Part shown: positions 7,619 through 13,792 of the stretch, in pieces | How the letters are laid out: the number at the start of each line of letters is the position of its first letter | How positions within the stretch are numbered: the first letter of the stretch is position 1 | From: Granulicella sp. | GTDB lineage: Bacteria > Acidobacteriota > Terriglobia > Terriglobales > Acidobacteriaceae | Reading direction: 5' to 3' | Assembly (NCBI GenBank): GCA_003133205.1 | Contig: PKWK01000341.1 | Span: 1 to 13,792 of the forward strand | DNA length: 13,792 bases | Program-made: the position numbers and the translations under genes | Notes under the pieces: model-generated | Database searches by the model: none | What the model was told of the DNA's origin: nothing | Seen by the model: only the letters and a program-made list of their open reading frames with translations

Positions 7619-8050
7619 ATGAACATGCCTTTTCGAAATAAGACAAACCTGCCCACGAATGCGGAAATGCGCATCCTAAATGCTGTATGGCAGTTGGGAT
7701 CGGCGACCGTGGATGAGATCGTAAACTCGTTCCCCGAGGGCGGGCGGCCGAACTACAAGACGACGCAGGCGTTTCTGCGCATCATGGAGAATAAGGGCTT
7801 CGTCCGGCATACGGCACGTGGACGCGTGTTTGTGTTTGAGCCTATGGTTGAGAAGGATGATGTGGACCAGCGTTCGGTCGAAGCGCTGCTGGCGCAGAAC
7901 TTTGGCGGATCGGCGACTGGGCTGTTCGTGAACCTGCTAGAGTCCGACGCGGTACCAGCGGCGGACATTGCCGCGCTGGAAAAAATGATTCGCGAGTATA
8001 AGAAGCGGAAGAAGTGCGCGGCGACCGGAGACGGAAACGCCGGGCTCTGA
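7619..8050 (+). CDS. BlaI/MecI/CopY-family transcriptional repressor
   Basis: 143 aa. A winged helix-turn-helix spans about residues 11-75: LPTNAEMRILNAVWQLGSAT is the usual family opening, then VDEIVNSFPE. The recognition-helix and wing region is YKTTQAFLRIMENKGFVRHTARGRVFVFEP. The C-terminal helices (about 80-132) are the dimerisation segment, ending in a basic KKRKK stretch. Family members repress by dimer binding and are inactivated by the partner M56 protease cutting the linker after a signal. The gene directly downstream is such a protease, so the pair is a BlaI/BlaR1-like module. Two starts are possible: ATG 7619 or ATG 7625. GAGG at 7612-7615 is 9 nt from the second and only 3 nt from the first, so 7625 may be used. 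Likely autoregulated through the dyads upstream. Confidence 0.92.
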   Translation: MNMPFRNKTNLPTNAEMRILNAVWQLGSATVDEIVNSFPEGGRPNYKTTQAFLRIMENKGFVRHTARGRVFVFEPMVEKDDVDQRSVEALLAQNFGGSATGLFVNLLESDAVPAADIAALEKMIREYKKRKKCAATGDGNAGL

Positions 8051-8099
8051 AACACGGGACTCTGGAGTGCGGGATTCTAGAAGGCGGGACGATGGATCC
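8041..8099 (+). repeat. Short imperfect tandem repeat (15-bp period) across the repressor/protease junction
   Basis: Four units each begin CGGG, at 8041, 8055, 8070 and 8085 (lengths 14, 15, 15, 15). Units 2-4 begin CGGGA with similar following bases (CTCTGGAG, TTCTAGAAG, CGATGGAT). The array runs over the repressor stop codon (8048-8050) and the protease start (8092). The last units supply the G-rich stretch upstream of that ATG. Degenerate, so moderate confidence that it is a real duplication. Confidence 0.5.
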
Positions 8100-9501
8100 A
8101 AGCTTGGGACTGCTGGCGGCCTCGGGGCTGGTAAATTTTCTGCTGAAGACGACTGCGGAGTGGCTGGTCTGTCTGCTTCTGGTTCGGATTGCGGGGTCGG
8201 CGCGGATCCGGTTCAACCTTTGGCTGACCATGCTTCTTGGATTTATTGCGCAGTGGGTGTGGATGTGGGCCGGCATTCTGCGGGCGGCATCCCCTGCTGC
8301 CACGGCGTTCCCTGCTGAAGCTCACGCGAGCGGTGTGGCAGGCGTGACTGCCGCGGCCGGAGCGCGCATTTCGGTTGCGGCTGGGATGGCCGGGACCGTC
8401 ACACGCTCGATGGCCGTGTTGCTGGCCTGCTATCTGGCCATAGTTGCGTGGCGGGTGGTCGGAACGCTGGCGGCACGCGTAAGGCTGGCGCGGGCGATGC
8501 GCCACAAGAGCGCGCCCGCACAACAGGTTGCGACGTCGTTCTACGAGGCGATGGAGCAGACCGCGGGGCGGAGATGCGAGTTGTGGGTGCTACCAGGCTT
8601 GCCTTCACCTGCGACGCTAGGATGGTGGCGACCGCGGATAATCGTGCCGCCAGTTTGCCAGACCCAGGATGATGCCGAGTTGAAGATGGTCTTCTGGCAC
8701 GAGCTGATGCATGTGGAGCGGCGGGACGCGCTGTGGAATGCGATGGTGCGTGCGTGCCGCAACCTACTGTGGTTCCATCCGTGCGTGCATCATGCGGTCG
8801 TCGAGCTAAACGTCCAGCGGGAGCTGGCGTGCGATGCGGCGGTGGTGCGCGAGCATCCACAGAGCCGGGACGTCTATGCGAGCTGCCTGCTACGGTTTGC
8901 GCGGGCGCGCGATCTTGCGCCGGAGTCGGCGGTGGCAGGGATCGAGATGGCTTCGAGTGTGGAGTTGCTGACCACGCGCGTGCGCTCGATTCTGGGCGAG
9001 GCACAGGGCGCGAGCCGACTCTCGCGTGTATGGCGGGCCACGGTGAGCATGCTGCTCGTCGGCGTGATGGCCGCAACGGTGCCCGCGCTGAATGTTCTCT
9101 TTGCCGCCGAACTGAGCGGCCCCGCGATGCTGCTTCCGAGTGCAGCCGATGCGCACGCTGTGGCGATGAGACGCACCTTGAAGTCTGCGAACGCGAAGCC
9201 GCGGGGCGTCGCGTCGATGCGGGCGGCCGCCGGAGCAGAGGCACCGGGATTGACTCCTATAGCGCCGCAGCATGATGACGGGCTCGCCGCGGAACACCGG
9301 GCCGCGATGGACGTCCTGACTGAATCTACCGGGATGGATGCGACGGCTGCGGGCAGTGACGGGCGCGGGACCGCAGGCTTGAGCGGACCCGGGCATGGGT
9401 CTGGCGGTCAATCATCTCCGTCGTGGACCTCGGTAGCAGTGGACGCGGCGGAGCGAGTGGGCCCCCTGGTGGGCGGCCACGACGGCGACGACCACCATTA
9501 G
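8092..9501 (+). CDS. M56-family (BlaR1-like) membrane metallopeptidase
   Basis: 469 aa from ATG 8092. Predicted membrane segments lie at about 13-33, 43-63, 106-124 and 313-337. Between the last two is the zinc protease signature HELMH (203-207), followed by RELACD at 243-248, whose Glu is the likely third zinc ligand, and WFHP at 227-230; this is the M56 layout. In BlaR1/MecR1 such proteases cleave the BlaI-type repressor after sensing. Here the extracellular penicillin-binding sensor domain is absent. Instead the last helix is followed by about 130 Ala/Gly/Ser-rich, low-complexity residues ending in an acidic, His-rich tail (HDGDDHH). The signal is therefore probably not a beta-lactam and is unknown. 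An upstream GTG at 8014 would extend it by 26 residues through tandem repeats; ATG 8092, 41 nt after the repressor stop, is preferred. Co-transcribed with the repressor. Confidence 0.87.
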   Translation: MDPSLGLLAASGLVNFLLKTTAEWLVCLLLVRIAGSARIRFNLWLTMLLGFIAQWVWMWAGILRAASPAATAFPAEAHASGVAGVTAAAGARISVAAGMAGTVTRSMAVLLACYLAIVAWRVVGTLAARVRLARAMRHKSAPAQQVATSFYEAMEQTAGRRCELWVLPGLPSPATLGWWRPRIIVPPVCQTQDDAELKMVFWHELMHVERRDALWNAMVRACRNLLWFHPCVHHAVVELNVQRELACDAAVVREHPQSRDVYASCLLRFARARDLAPESAVAGIEMASSVELLTTRVRSILGEAQGASRLSRVWRATVSMLLVGVMAATVPALNVLFAAELSGPAMLLPSAADAHAVAMRRTLKSANAKPRGVASMRAAAGAEAPGLTPIAPQHDDGLAAEHRAAMDVLTESTGMDATAAGSDGRGTAGLSGPGHGSGGQSSPSWTSVAVDAAERVGPLVGGHDGDDHH

Positions 9502-9518
9502 CGCTGAATCCTGAAATA

Positions 9519-9545
9519 TAAAGTCCGCATGAGCCTGTCCGATAA
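9519..9545 (+). promoter_or_regulatory. Sigma-28 (FliA) promoter of the chemotaxis receptor gene
   Basis: TAAAGTCC at 9519-9526 matches the sigma-28 -35 (TAAAGTTT) at 6 of 8 positions. After exactly 11 nt, TCCGATAA at 9538-9545 matches the -10 (GCCGATAA) at 7 of 8. Spacing is the consensus value. Transcription would start near 9552 and give a leader of about 80 nt before the receptor ATG. Chemoreceptor genes are classical late flagellar-regulon targets, so motif and gene agree. Confidence 0.75.
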
Positions 9546-9593
9546 GAAGACGGAGGGGCTCTGTGGCGCATGCATCCGCGTACGAGCCACTGG

Positions 9594-9620
9594 ATACGCC
9601 GTCCTGTTGGATTCGCGTAT
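9594..9620 (+). promoter_or_regulatory. Inverted repeat just upstream of the receptor ribosome-binding site
   Basis: ATACGC (9594-9599) and GCGTAT (9615-9620) are perfectly complementary 6-bp arms with a 15-nt loop. The right arm ends directly before AGAGG (9621-9625), the likely Shine-Dalgarno. In the leader RNA this could form a weak hairpin next to the ribosome-binding site. Six base pairs with a long loop may also be chance. Confidence 0.3.
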
Positions 9621-9634
9621 AGAGGATGCTTCGG

Positions 9635-11311
9635 ATGAATCTCAGGAAGTTGGGTCTTAAACCGAAGATTGCGGCCGGGTTCGGATCGTTGCTCACTATC
9701 ATCGCGGTGATGGGCCTGGTCGGCTACGGGTCAGCGTTGGACAGCATGAAGCTGTCCCGCGAGATGCGGATCGATGCCGCCAAGAAAGACCGCGCCCACT
9801 CGATCCAGGAGGCCTTCCTGCTCGAGAGAATCGGCACGCGCGATGTTCTGATGGGCAGAGATAAAGAGACAACGCATCTTTTTGAGCGTGGCGAGGCCGA
9901 CTTCCGCGAAGCGATGGACGGGCTGAAACCGCTGATCTCCACAGAGAACGACCACGACCTCTACGCGCGGGTTGAACTCGCCGCTTCCAACTACACGCGC
10001 CGCAATGAGTACGTTGTTGCCAGATACCGTGCAGGAGGGACCCAGGAGGCAATAGGCCTTTTCAAGGACCACGAAGCGCTGGTGGTAGCCACCGCGTTGA
10101 CGAGTGCCGTGAATACCATGGCGACGGCATTCGAGCAGCAGATGCAGGACGCGCTGGCCCGGCACGTGGCGTCGGACGCCTGGACGAAGCGCTTTATGCT
10201 GATTCTTGCGCTGGCCGGTCTGGCGTTTGGGCTAGGAATTGCCTATCTAACTGCGTACTCGATCGTCCGCGCCATTCGAAGGATGCTGAGGATGATCCAC
10301 ACGGTGTCCTCCAACAACCTGATGGTGGACGACATGGAGGTGAAGAGCTACGACGAGATGGGCAAAGCCGCGCAGGGACTGAACAAGATGAAGAACAGCC
10401 TGCGCGATGTGATTCTGTCGATCGCAACGACCGCGGAAGAGGTTTCGAGTTCGAGCCGAGAAATCTCGGCGACGGCGTCGCAGGCGGCGGGCAGCGCCGA
10501 GAACCAGAAGCAACAGGTGGAGCAAATCGCAACCACCATGCAGGAGATGGCCGCGACGGTGCGTGAAGTTTCCCACCATGCGCATACCGCGGCACGCTCG
10601 GCCGAGAGCGCCGCGAACAGCGCTCGCGACGGCGGCAAAACCGTGGACGACGTGCTGGAGCGCATGCGCGGCATCGCCCAGTCGGTGGGTGAATCGGCGG
10701 CGAACATCGAGCAACTCGGCGCCCGGTCCAACGAGATTGGGAGAATCGTGAGGGTGATTGACGAGATCGCCACCCAGACCAACCTGCTGGCGTTGAATGC
10801 GGCGATCGAGGCGGCGCGCGCGGGCGAGCAGGGACGGGGCTTTGCCGTAGTAGCCGGCGAGGTGCGCAGGCTTGCGGAGCGGACGACGGCCGCGACCGGA
10901 GAGATCGCCGGCGTGATTCAGAGCGTGCAGTCAGTGACTGCGGATGCGGTGCGCCAGATGCGCTCCGGCACCGCGGCGGTGGAACAGGGTGTCGAGGTCG
11001 CCGGCAAGGCCGGCGACTCAATCCAGCGGATTATCCGCGAGGCGGACAACGTGGGCACGATGGTGGCACAGATCGCCTCCGCGGCGACTCAACAGGCGAC
11101 CGCGACCGAGGAGGTCAACGCCAGCATGAGCCAGATCAGCGAGCTTGCCGCCGAAGCCGCCGATGGATCGCAACTCTCCGCGCGAGCGTGCGGGCAACTG
11201 TTCGACCTGGCGCTGGGACTACAGAACATGGTGGACCAATTTGATGTGGGCCAGCGCAAGATGGAAGACGAGATGCACTCGGCGTCGGCGAATTGGGGAC
11301 ATGCAGCGTAG
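9635..11311 (+). CDS. Methyl-accepting chemotaxis protein
   Basis: 558 aa from ATG 9635. TM1 spans about 13-34, and a mostly helical sensor region of about 150 residues follows (four-helix-bundle type, 35-185). TM2 spans 186-208 and a HAMP domain about 209-258. The cytoplasmic coiled coil contains the conserved hairpin tip with [35 protein letters not shown] and LAERT (about 377-416). The tip binds CheA/CheW; Glu/Gln/Ala-rich helices on either side hold the likely methylation sites. No C-terminal NWETF-like tether for CheR/CheB is present (it ends SANWGHAA). The ligand cannot be inferred. ATG 9626 is also possible, but AGAGG (9621-9625) touches it and is 9 nt from ATG 9635, which decides the start. 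No che genes are visible nearby, so it is an orphan receptor driven by a sigma-28 promoter. Confidence 0.93.
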   Translation: MNLRKLGLKPKIAAGFGSLLTIIAVMGLVGYGSALDSMKLSREMRIDAAKKDRAHSIQEAFLLERIGTRDVLMGRDKETTHLFERGEADFREAMDGLKPLISTENDHDLYARVELAASNYTRRNEYVVARYRAGGTQEAIGLFKDHEALVVATALTSAVNTMATAFEQQMQDALARHVASDAWTKRFMLILALAGLAFGLGIAYLTAYSIVRAIRRMLRMIHTVSSNNLMVDDMEVKSYDEMGKAAQGLNKMKNSLRDVILSIATTAEEVSSSSREISATASQAAGSAENQKQQVEQIATTMQEMAATVREVSHHAHTAARSAESAANSARDGGKTVDDVLERMRGIAQSVGESAANIEQLGARSNEIGRIVRVIDEIATQTNLLALNAAIEAARAGEQGRGFAVVAGEVRRLAERTTAATGEIAGVIQSVQSVTADAVRQMRSGTAAVEQGVEVAGKAGDSIQRIIREADNVGTMVAQIASAATQQATATEEVNASMSQISELAAEAADGSQLSARACGQLFDLALGLQNMVDQFDVGQRKMEDEMHSASANWGHAA

Positions 11312-11323
11312 GGCTTCTATACA

Positions 11324-12211
11324 TCAGCGGCCGTGCGAGGGGTCGGGTGAGGCGGAGACGCTGAGGTCGAGTTGATACTGGGTGAGGCCCGGGGCATAGC
11401 AGTTGCCGTCGCGGTTGTAGGTGGCGCCGCAGGACTGGGTGATGGACTTGCGCCGTGGGGACTGCGCATACTGCCAGGCGTCGGCGTTGAGCGTGCCACT
11501 CAGATCGGGCGGCGGCGGTTGAACGCTACAGCCGTTCGCTGGTGGGCAGGCGTCCTGGGCGACCCAGAAAGCAATCTCGTGAAGGTGTCCGGCGGCGACG
11601 CGCTGACGGACGTCTTGAATCGTCGTGATGGTCGCGGGCTTGCCGTCGGGGCCCTTGCCGTCGGGCACTGGCTGGCCGCTGGCATAGACGCCGGGGAGGT
11701 AGGCGGTGCCGGCGACGGCCTCGGTCCAGGCGAGCAGGTAGTCGGCCTGCTCGGGGAGCAGCCGGCCACCTTCTTCCTGATCGAGGAAGAGGATCGTGCC
11801 TGGCGGAAAGCCCTCGCGTTGGGCGGCGGCTACGGCTACGGCGGCATCCTCGCGGGCGAACGCGGCGGGAGGCTTGCCGGACTTCTGCGCCTTGACTATC
11901 TCTTTGTCGAGACGGCCGTTGGCCACGACGAGGAAGCCGAAGCCGTTGCGCCGCAGGATGTCGCGCTTGCCAACCCATGGGTTGTGGTCGGCACCAGGCG
12001 GATTGGTCAGCCAGTATCCCGTGAAGGAGAACTGCTTGCGCAGAGCGGGAAGCAGGTCGTCGCCGGGATAGTTGTTGGCGTCGAAACCGACGTAGCTCTG
12101 CGAGGCTGGCGCCGCGGCCTGCGCGGACGGGGTCTGCTGTGCGCGTGCTGAGAGCGTCAGGGCGAGCGCGGCGATTGTCAGGGCAACTGGAGTGAGCTTG
12201 AACAGGCGCAT
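11324..12211 (-). CDS. Secreted DUF1906 (Rv2525c-like) glycoside-hydrolase-like protein
   Basis: 295 aa. The signal peptide spans residues 1-24 (ALTLSARAQ), then an Ala/Gln/Ser-rich linker. The domain from about 39 onward fits DUF1906, a TIM-barrel related to family 25 lysozymes: YVGFDANNYPGDD (40-52), FTGYWLTNPPG (63-73), WVGKRDILRRNGFGFLVVANGR (79-100), LFLDQEEGG (141-149) and DAWQYAQS (244-251). D44 and the D144/E146/E147 cluster are candidate active-site acids. Four cysteines (222, 228, 261, 271) could form two disulphides, in line with export. Known relatives are secreted cell-wall-associated proteins; activity on peptidoglycan or glycan is inferred, not shown. The ATG at 12211 has no clear Shine-Dalgarno. 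The 3' end faces the chemoreceptor with only 12 bp between stops. The reading frame stays open far upstream, but the signal peptide fixes the start. Confidence 0.82.
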   Translation of the reverse strand: MRLFKLTPVALTIAALALTLSARAQQTPSAQAAAPASQSYVGFDANNYPGDDLLPALRKQFSFTGYWLTNPPGADHNPWVGKRDILRRNGFGFLVVANGRLDKEIVKAQKSGKPPAAFAREDAAVAVAAAQREGFPPGTILFLDQEEGGRLLPEQADYLLAWTEAVAGTAYLPGVYASGQPVPDGKGPDGKPATITTIQDVRQRVAAGHLHEIAFWVAQDACPPANGCSVQPPPPDLSGTLNADAWQYAQSPRRKSITQSCGATYNRDGNCYAPGLTQYQLDLSVSASPDPSHGR

Positions 12212-12235
12212 AAGGATTCGATGCGTTCGAAGGCG

Positions 12236-12241
12236 ATTATA
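12236..12241 (-). promoter_or_regulatory. Candidate -10 box (perfect TATAAT) for the DUF1906 gene
   Basis: On the minus strand a perfect TATAAT lies 24 nt upstream of the ATG, which gives a leader of only about 18 nt. No good -35 lies 16-18 nt further up. The box is part of a duplicated 11-bp element whose other copy reads TATAAG. Confidence 0.4.
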
Positions 12242-12266
12242 AAGTTTGCAGGAGCTTATAAAGTTT
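12237..12266. repeat. Direct repeat TTATAAAGTTT, two copies
   Basis: Identical 11-bp copies at 12237-12247 and 12256-12266 (19-bp period, about two helical turns), in the 108-bp region between the divergent DUF1906 and DinB-type genes. Read on the minus strand, each carries a -10-like TATAA. Could be a regulator site pair or a duplicated promoter element. Confidence 0.55.
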
Positions 12267-12319
12267 CCGCGCCCTGTGCTACCTTGCTTGCCATACGCGC
12301 CAATCGAAGGAGGAAAGCT

Positions 12320-12865
12320 ATGGCAGAGACCGTGGTGATGCAAGAGGTTGATCCGAGGTATCCGGTGGGCAGGTTCAAGCGGCCGGAGAAGGTCACTCCG
12401 CATAAGCGCATGGCAGCGATTGCGGCACTGGCTGAGCTGCCGGCAAAGCTGAACGAGGCACTGGATGGCCTGGGTCGGGAGCAACTCGACACACCGTATC
12501 GCGAGGGCGGATGGACGGTGCGGCAATTGGTGCATCACATCGCGGACAGCCACATGAATGCGTTTGTGCGCGTGCGGCTGGCCTTGACCGAAGACTGGCC
12601 GACCATCACCCCCTACGACGAAAAGGCCTGGGCGATGCTGCATGATGCGGAGGCGCCCGTGGGTTGGTCGGTCGCGCTGCTCGAGAACCTGCACGCTCGC
12701 TGGGTGATGCTGCTTGAGTCACTGACCGAGGAGCAATGGGCAAGAGGCATGAAGCATCCGGTGAATGGGCCAATGACGGTGGAGATCGCGACGCTGCTGT
12801 ATGGGTGGCACTCGCGGCACCACGTGGCGCATATTACGCGGCTGCGCGAGAGGCAAGGCTGGTAG
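12320..12865 (+). CDS. YfiT/DinB-family putative metal-dependent transferase/hydrolase
   Basis: 181 aa, a usual size for the YfiT branch of the DinB four-helix-bundle superfamily. The family fingerprint is clear: YPVGRFKRP near 14-22, GGWTVRQLVHHIADSHMNAFVR at 63-84, ITPYDEKAWA at 96-105, and LYGWHSRHHVAHITRL at 160-175. By analogy with Bacillus YfiT, the metal ligands are one His of the 72/73 pair plus H164 and H168. YfiT-like proteins are described as metal-dependent hydrolases or bacillithiol-S-transferase-like enzymes (thiol conjugation in detoxification); the substrate here is unknown. Cytoplasmic, no signal peptide. The ATG at 12320 has a strong GGAGGA with 6 nt spacing, so longer in-frame starts are unlikely. 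Divergent from the DUF1906 gene and co-directional with tdk, 153 nt upstream of it. Confidence 0.9.
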   Translation: MAETVVMQEVDPRYPVGRFKRPEKVTPHKRMAAIAALAELPAKLNEALDGLGREQLDTPYREGGWTVRQLVHHIADSHMNAFVRVRLALTEDWPTITPYDEKAWAMLHDAEAPVGWSVALLENLHARWVMLLESLTEEQWARGMKHPVNGPMTVEIATLLYGWHSRHHVAHITRLRERQGW

Positions 12866-13018
12866 AGCGCTGGAGGTCCAAAACAACCACGTCGGGCCGG
12901 CCCGGTGAAAGTACGCGAAATCCACCGCGGGTTGCGCGTAGGATATTTCGAGACGTCAGCCCGATTCACCTCCAACTTTTCACCCTGGATTTTCCGATCC
13001 AGCAAAGGCATCCGCACT

Positions 13019-13633
13019 GTGAATTCTCCCGCACCCGGCCGCATCGAAGTCATTACAGGCCCCATGTTCTCAGGCAAGAGCGAAGAGCTGATTCGCCGGC
13101 TCAAGCGTGCCCACATCGCGCGCCAGCGAGTCGCCTGCTTCAAGCCTGAAATCGATCTCCGTTACCACCGCACCGCCATCGCGTCGCACAGCGCGCAAAC
13201 TCACGAGGCCGTCACCGTCCCCAACGTCGCTCACCTGCGCAAGGCGCTCTATGGGCAGCTCCCCGAAGTTGAGGTCATCGGGATCGACGAGGCCCAGTTC
13301 TTCGACCAGTCGATCGTGCAGCTCACCGGCGAACTCGTCCATCTGGGCAAGCGCGTCCTCATTGCGGGCCTCGACACTACCTTCACCGGCGACCCATTTG
13401 GTCCGATTCCGGCGCTCATGGCCATCGCTGACGAGGTGACCAAGCTCTCCGCGGTGTGCATCGTCTGCGGCGCTCCGGCCATTCACACCCAGCGTCTCGG
13501 CGCTAGCCGCGAGCTGGTCGTCGTGGGCGCCGCCGGAGTGTACGAAGCTCGCTGCCGCGCCTGTTTCCGTCCTTATCTCGAAGCGCCGGAGAACCAGCAG
13601 ATGGAGCTTCCCGACGCCCAGTTGACCGAGTGA
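13019..13633 (+). CDS. tdk: Thymidine kinase (TK1-like)
   Basis: 204 aa from GTG 13019. Phosphorylates thymidine (and deoxyuridine) with ATP in the pyrimidine salvage pathway, in the cytoplasm. The P-loop is GPMFSGKS (residues 14-21, K20). The Walker-B/catalytic segment is GIDEAQFF (88-95), with E91 as the likely base. A lasso-type zinc site uses C147, C150, C179 and C182 (CIVC and CRAC). DTTFTGDPFGPIP (119-131) is the characteristic TK1 loop. Length fits the family. GTG 13019 is chosen because GRIEVITGPMFSGK normally begins within about ten residues of the start, and AAAGG lies 10 nt upstream. The frame stays open to a GTG at 12905, but those 38 residues are not family-like. Its codons favour C at the third position more than the neighbours, a mild difference only. 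Confidence 0.95.
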   Translation: MNSPAPGRIEVITGPMFSGKSEELIRRLKRAHIARQRVACFKPEIDLRYHRTAIASHSAQTHEAVTVPNVAHLRKALYGQLPEVEVIGIDEAQFFDQSIVQLTGELVHLGKRVLIAGLDTTFTGDPFGPIPALMAIADEVTKLSAVCIVCGAPAIHTQRLGASRELVVVGAAGVYEARCRACFRPYLEAPENQQMELPDAQLTE

Positions 13634-13676
13634 AACCACCACCTGTCATCGGTGTACCCCCCCCGGTATCGAATGG

Positions 13677-13698
13677 TGCATGATCTTCCAAACAAACC
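13677..13698 (+). repeat. Diverged outlying copy of the GATCTT repeat
   Basis: GTGCATGATCTTCCAAACAA resembles the start of the two tandem units downstream (TGCA-GATCTT, then an A-rich AACAAA segment) but lies 41 bp before the next core, not 30. Likely a diverged or displaced member of the same family. Confidence 0.45.
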
Positions 13699-13715
13699 AC
13701 TTACCGGCTATTGGA

Positions 13716-13775
13716 TTTGCAAGATCTTGAAAACAAACAGGATAATTTGCAAGATCTTCAAAATGCTGGAGTTAT
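13716..13775 (+). repeat. Tandem 30-bp repeat with TTTGCAAGATCTT core
   Basis: Two units of exactly 30 bp (13716-13745 and 13746-13775) share the identical 13-bp start TTTGCAAGATCTT and a following AAAA, then diverge. The core contains the palindrome AAGATCTT. A TTTGGAG-type sequence follows up to the window end, so more units may lie beyond. An intergenic repeat; not a CRISPR, as the units are adjacent without spacers. Confidence 0.65.
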
Positions 13776-13792
13776 GGTTTCTTTGGAGCTTT

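Larger units (their letters stand above)
13634..13792. other. Intergenic region after tdk with short repeats
   Basis: No credible gene in this stretch. It starts with an 8-C run (13657-13664), becomes much more A/T-rich than the coding DNA, and then holds the GATCTT-centred repeats listed separately. No clear hairpin-plus-T-run terminator for tdk was found. The region continues past the window edge. Confidence 0.6.

Noticed and set aside
8092..9501. Beta-lactam resistance module
   Set aside because: No penicillin-binding sensor domain and no beta-lactamase gene in the window; only the repressor/protease architecture is shared.
12212..12694. Extension of the DUF1906 frame upstream to 12694
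   Set aside because: It would run antisense through the DinB-type gene and bury the obvious signal peptide at residue 162.
12893..12904. Perfect palindrome CGGGCCGGCCCG between the DinB-type gene and tdk, considered as a terminator
   Set aside because: There is no loop and no T-run, and such palindromes arise easily in GC-rich DNA.
12905..13018. N-terminal extension of thymidine kinase by 38 residues from an upstream GTG
   Set aside because: Thymidine kinases begin just before the P-loop. The extension does not look like the family, and GTG 13019 has an acceptable ribosome-binding site.
13716..13775. CRISPR array
   Set aside because: The 30-bp units are directly adjacent without spacers and diverge in their second half; no cas genes are present.

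Overview
The window looks like chromosomal DNA from an acidobacterium, probably class Terriglobia (Acidobacteriaceae-like). The strongest hint is a tandem pair of secreted proteins that match, by eye, the 'VWFA-related Acidobacterial domain' family (TIGR03436). GC-rich coding sequence, a BlaI/M56 pair and short A/T-rich intergenic repeats fit the same picture. The taxonomic call is inference; no rRNA or other marker gene is present.

Left part (98-7473, minus strand): six genes run leftward with almost no space between them. In transcription order they are a class III PLP aminotransferase, a FAD oxidoreductase of the geranylgeranyl-reductase/monooxygenase type, a secreted YceI-like lipid-binding protein, two tandem secreted VWFA-related proteins, and a secreted right-handed beta-helix (pectate-lyase-like) protein. 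Gaps are 74, -4, 33, -4 and 5 nt, so one operon is likely. Two cytoplasmic enzymes are thus followed by four exported proteins.

Middle (7474-9501): a 145-bp divergent control region holds two dyads of the same form (TCTTA-N6-TAAGA). One overlaps a plausible promoter of the leftward operon. Rightward come a BlaI/MecI-type repressor and an M56 (BlaR1-like) membrane metallopeptidase that lacks a penicillin-sensor domain. The arrangement suggests that the repressor/protease pair controls both itself and the six-gene operon.

Right part (9502-13792): a methyl-accepting chemotaxis protein with a textbook-spaced sigma-28 (FliA) promoter, which implies a motile host. A secreted DUF1906 (Rv2525c-like) glycoside-hydrolase-like protein faces it convergently. 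A YfiT/DinB-type metal-dependent protein is divergent from the DUF1906 gene, and thymidine kinase (tdk) follows. The window ends in an intergenic stretch with 30-bp-period repeats built on a TTTGCAAGATCTT core.

The most system-like element is the six-gene operon with its divergent BlaI/M56 regulators. Its function is not established. Polyisoprenoid or envelope-lipid modification is the best-supported guess, because a reductase-like flavoprotein is translationally coupled to a YceI protein.
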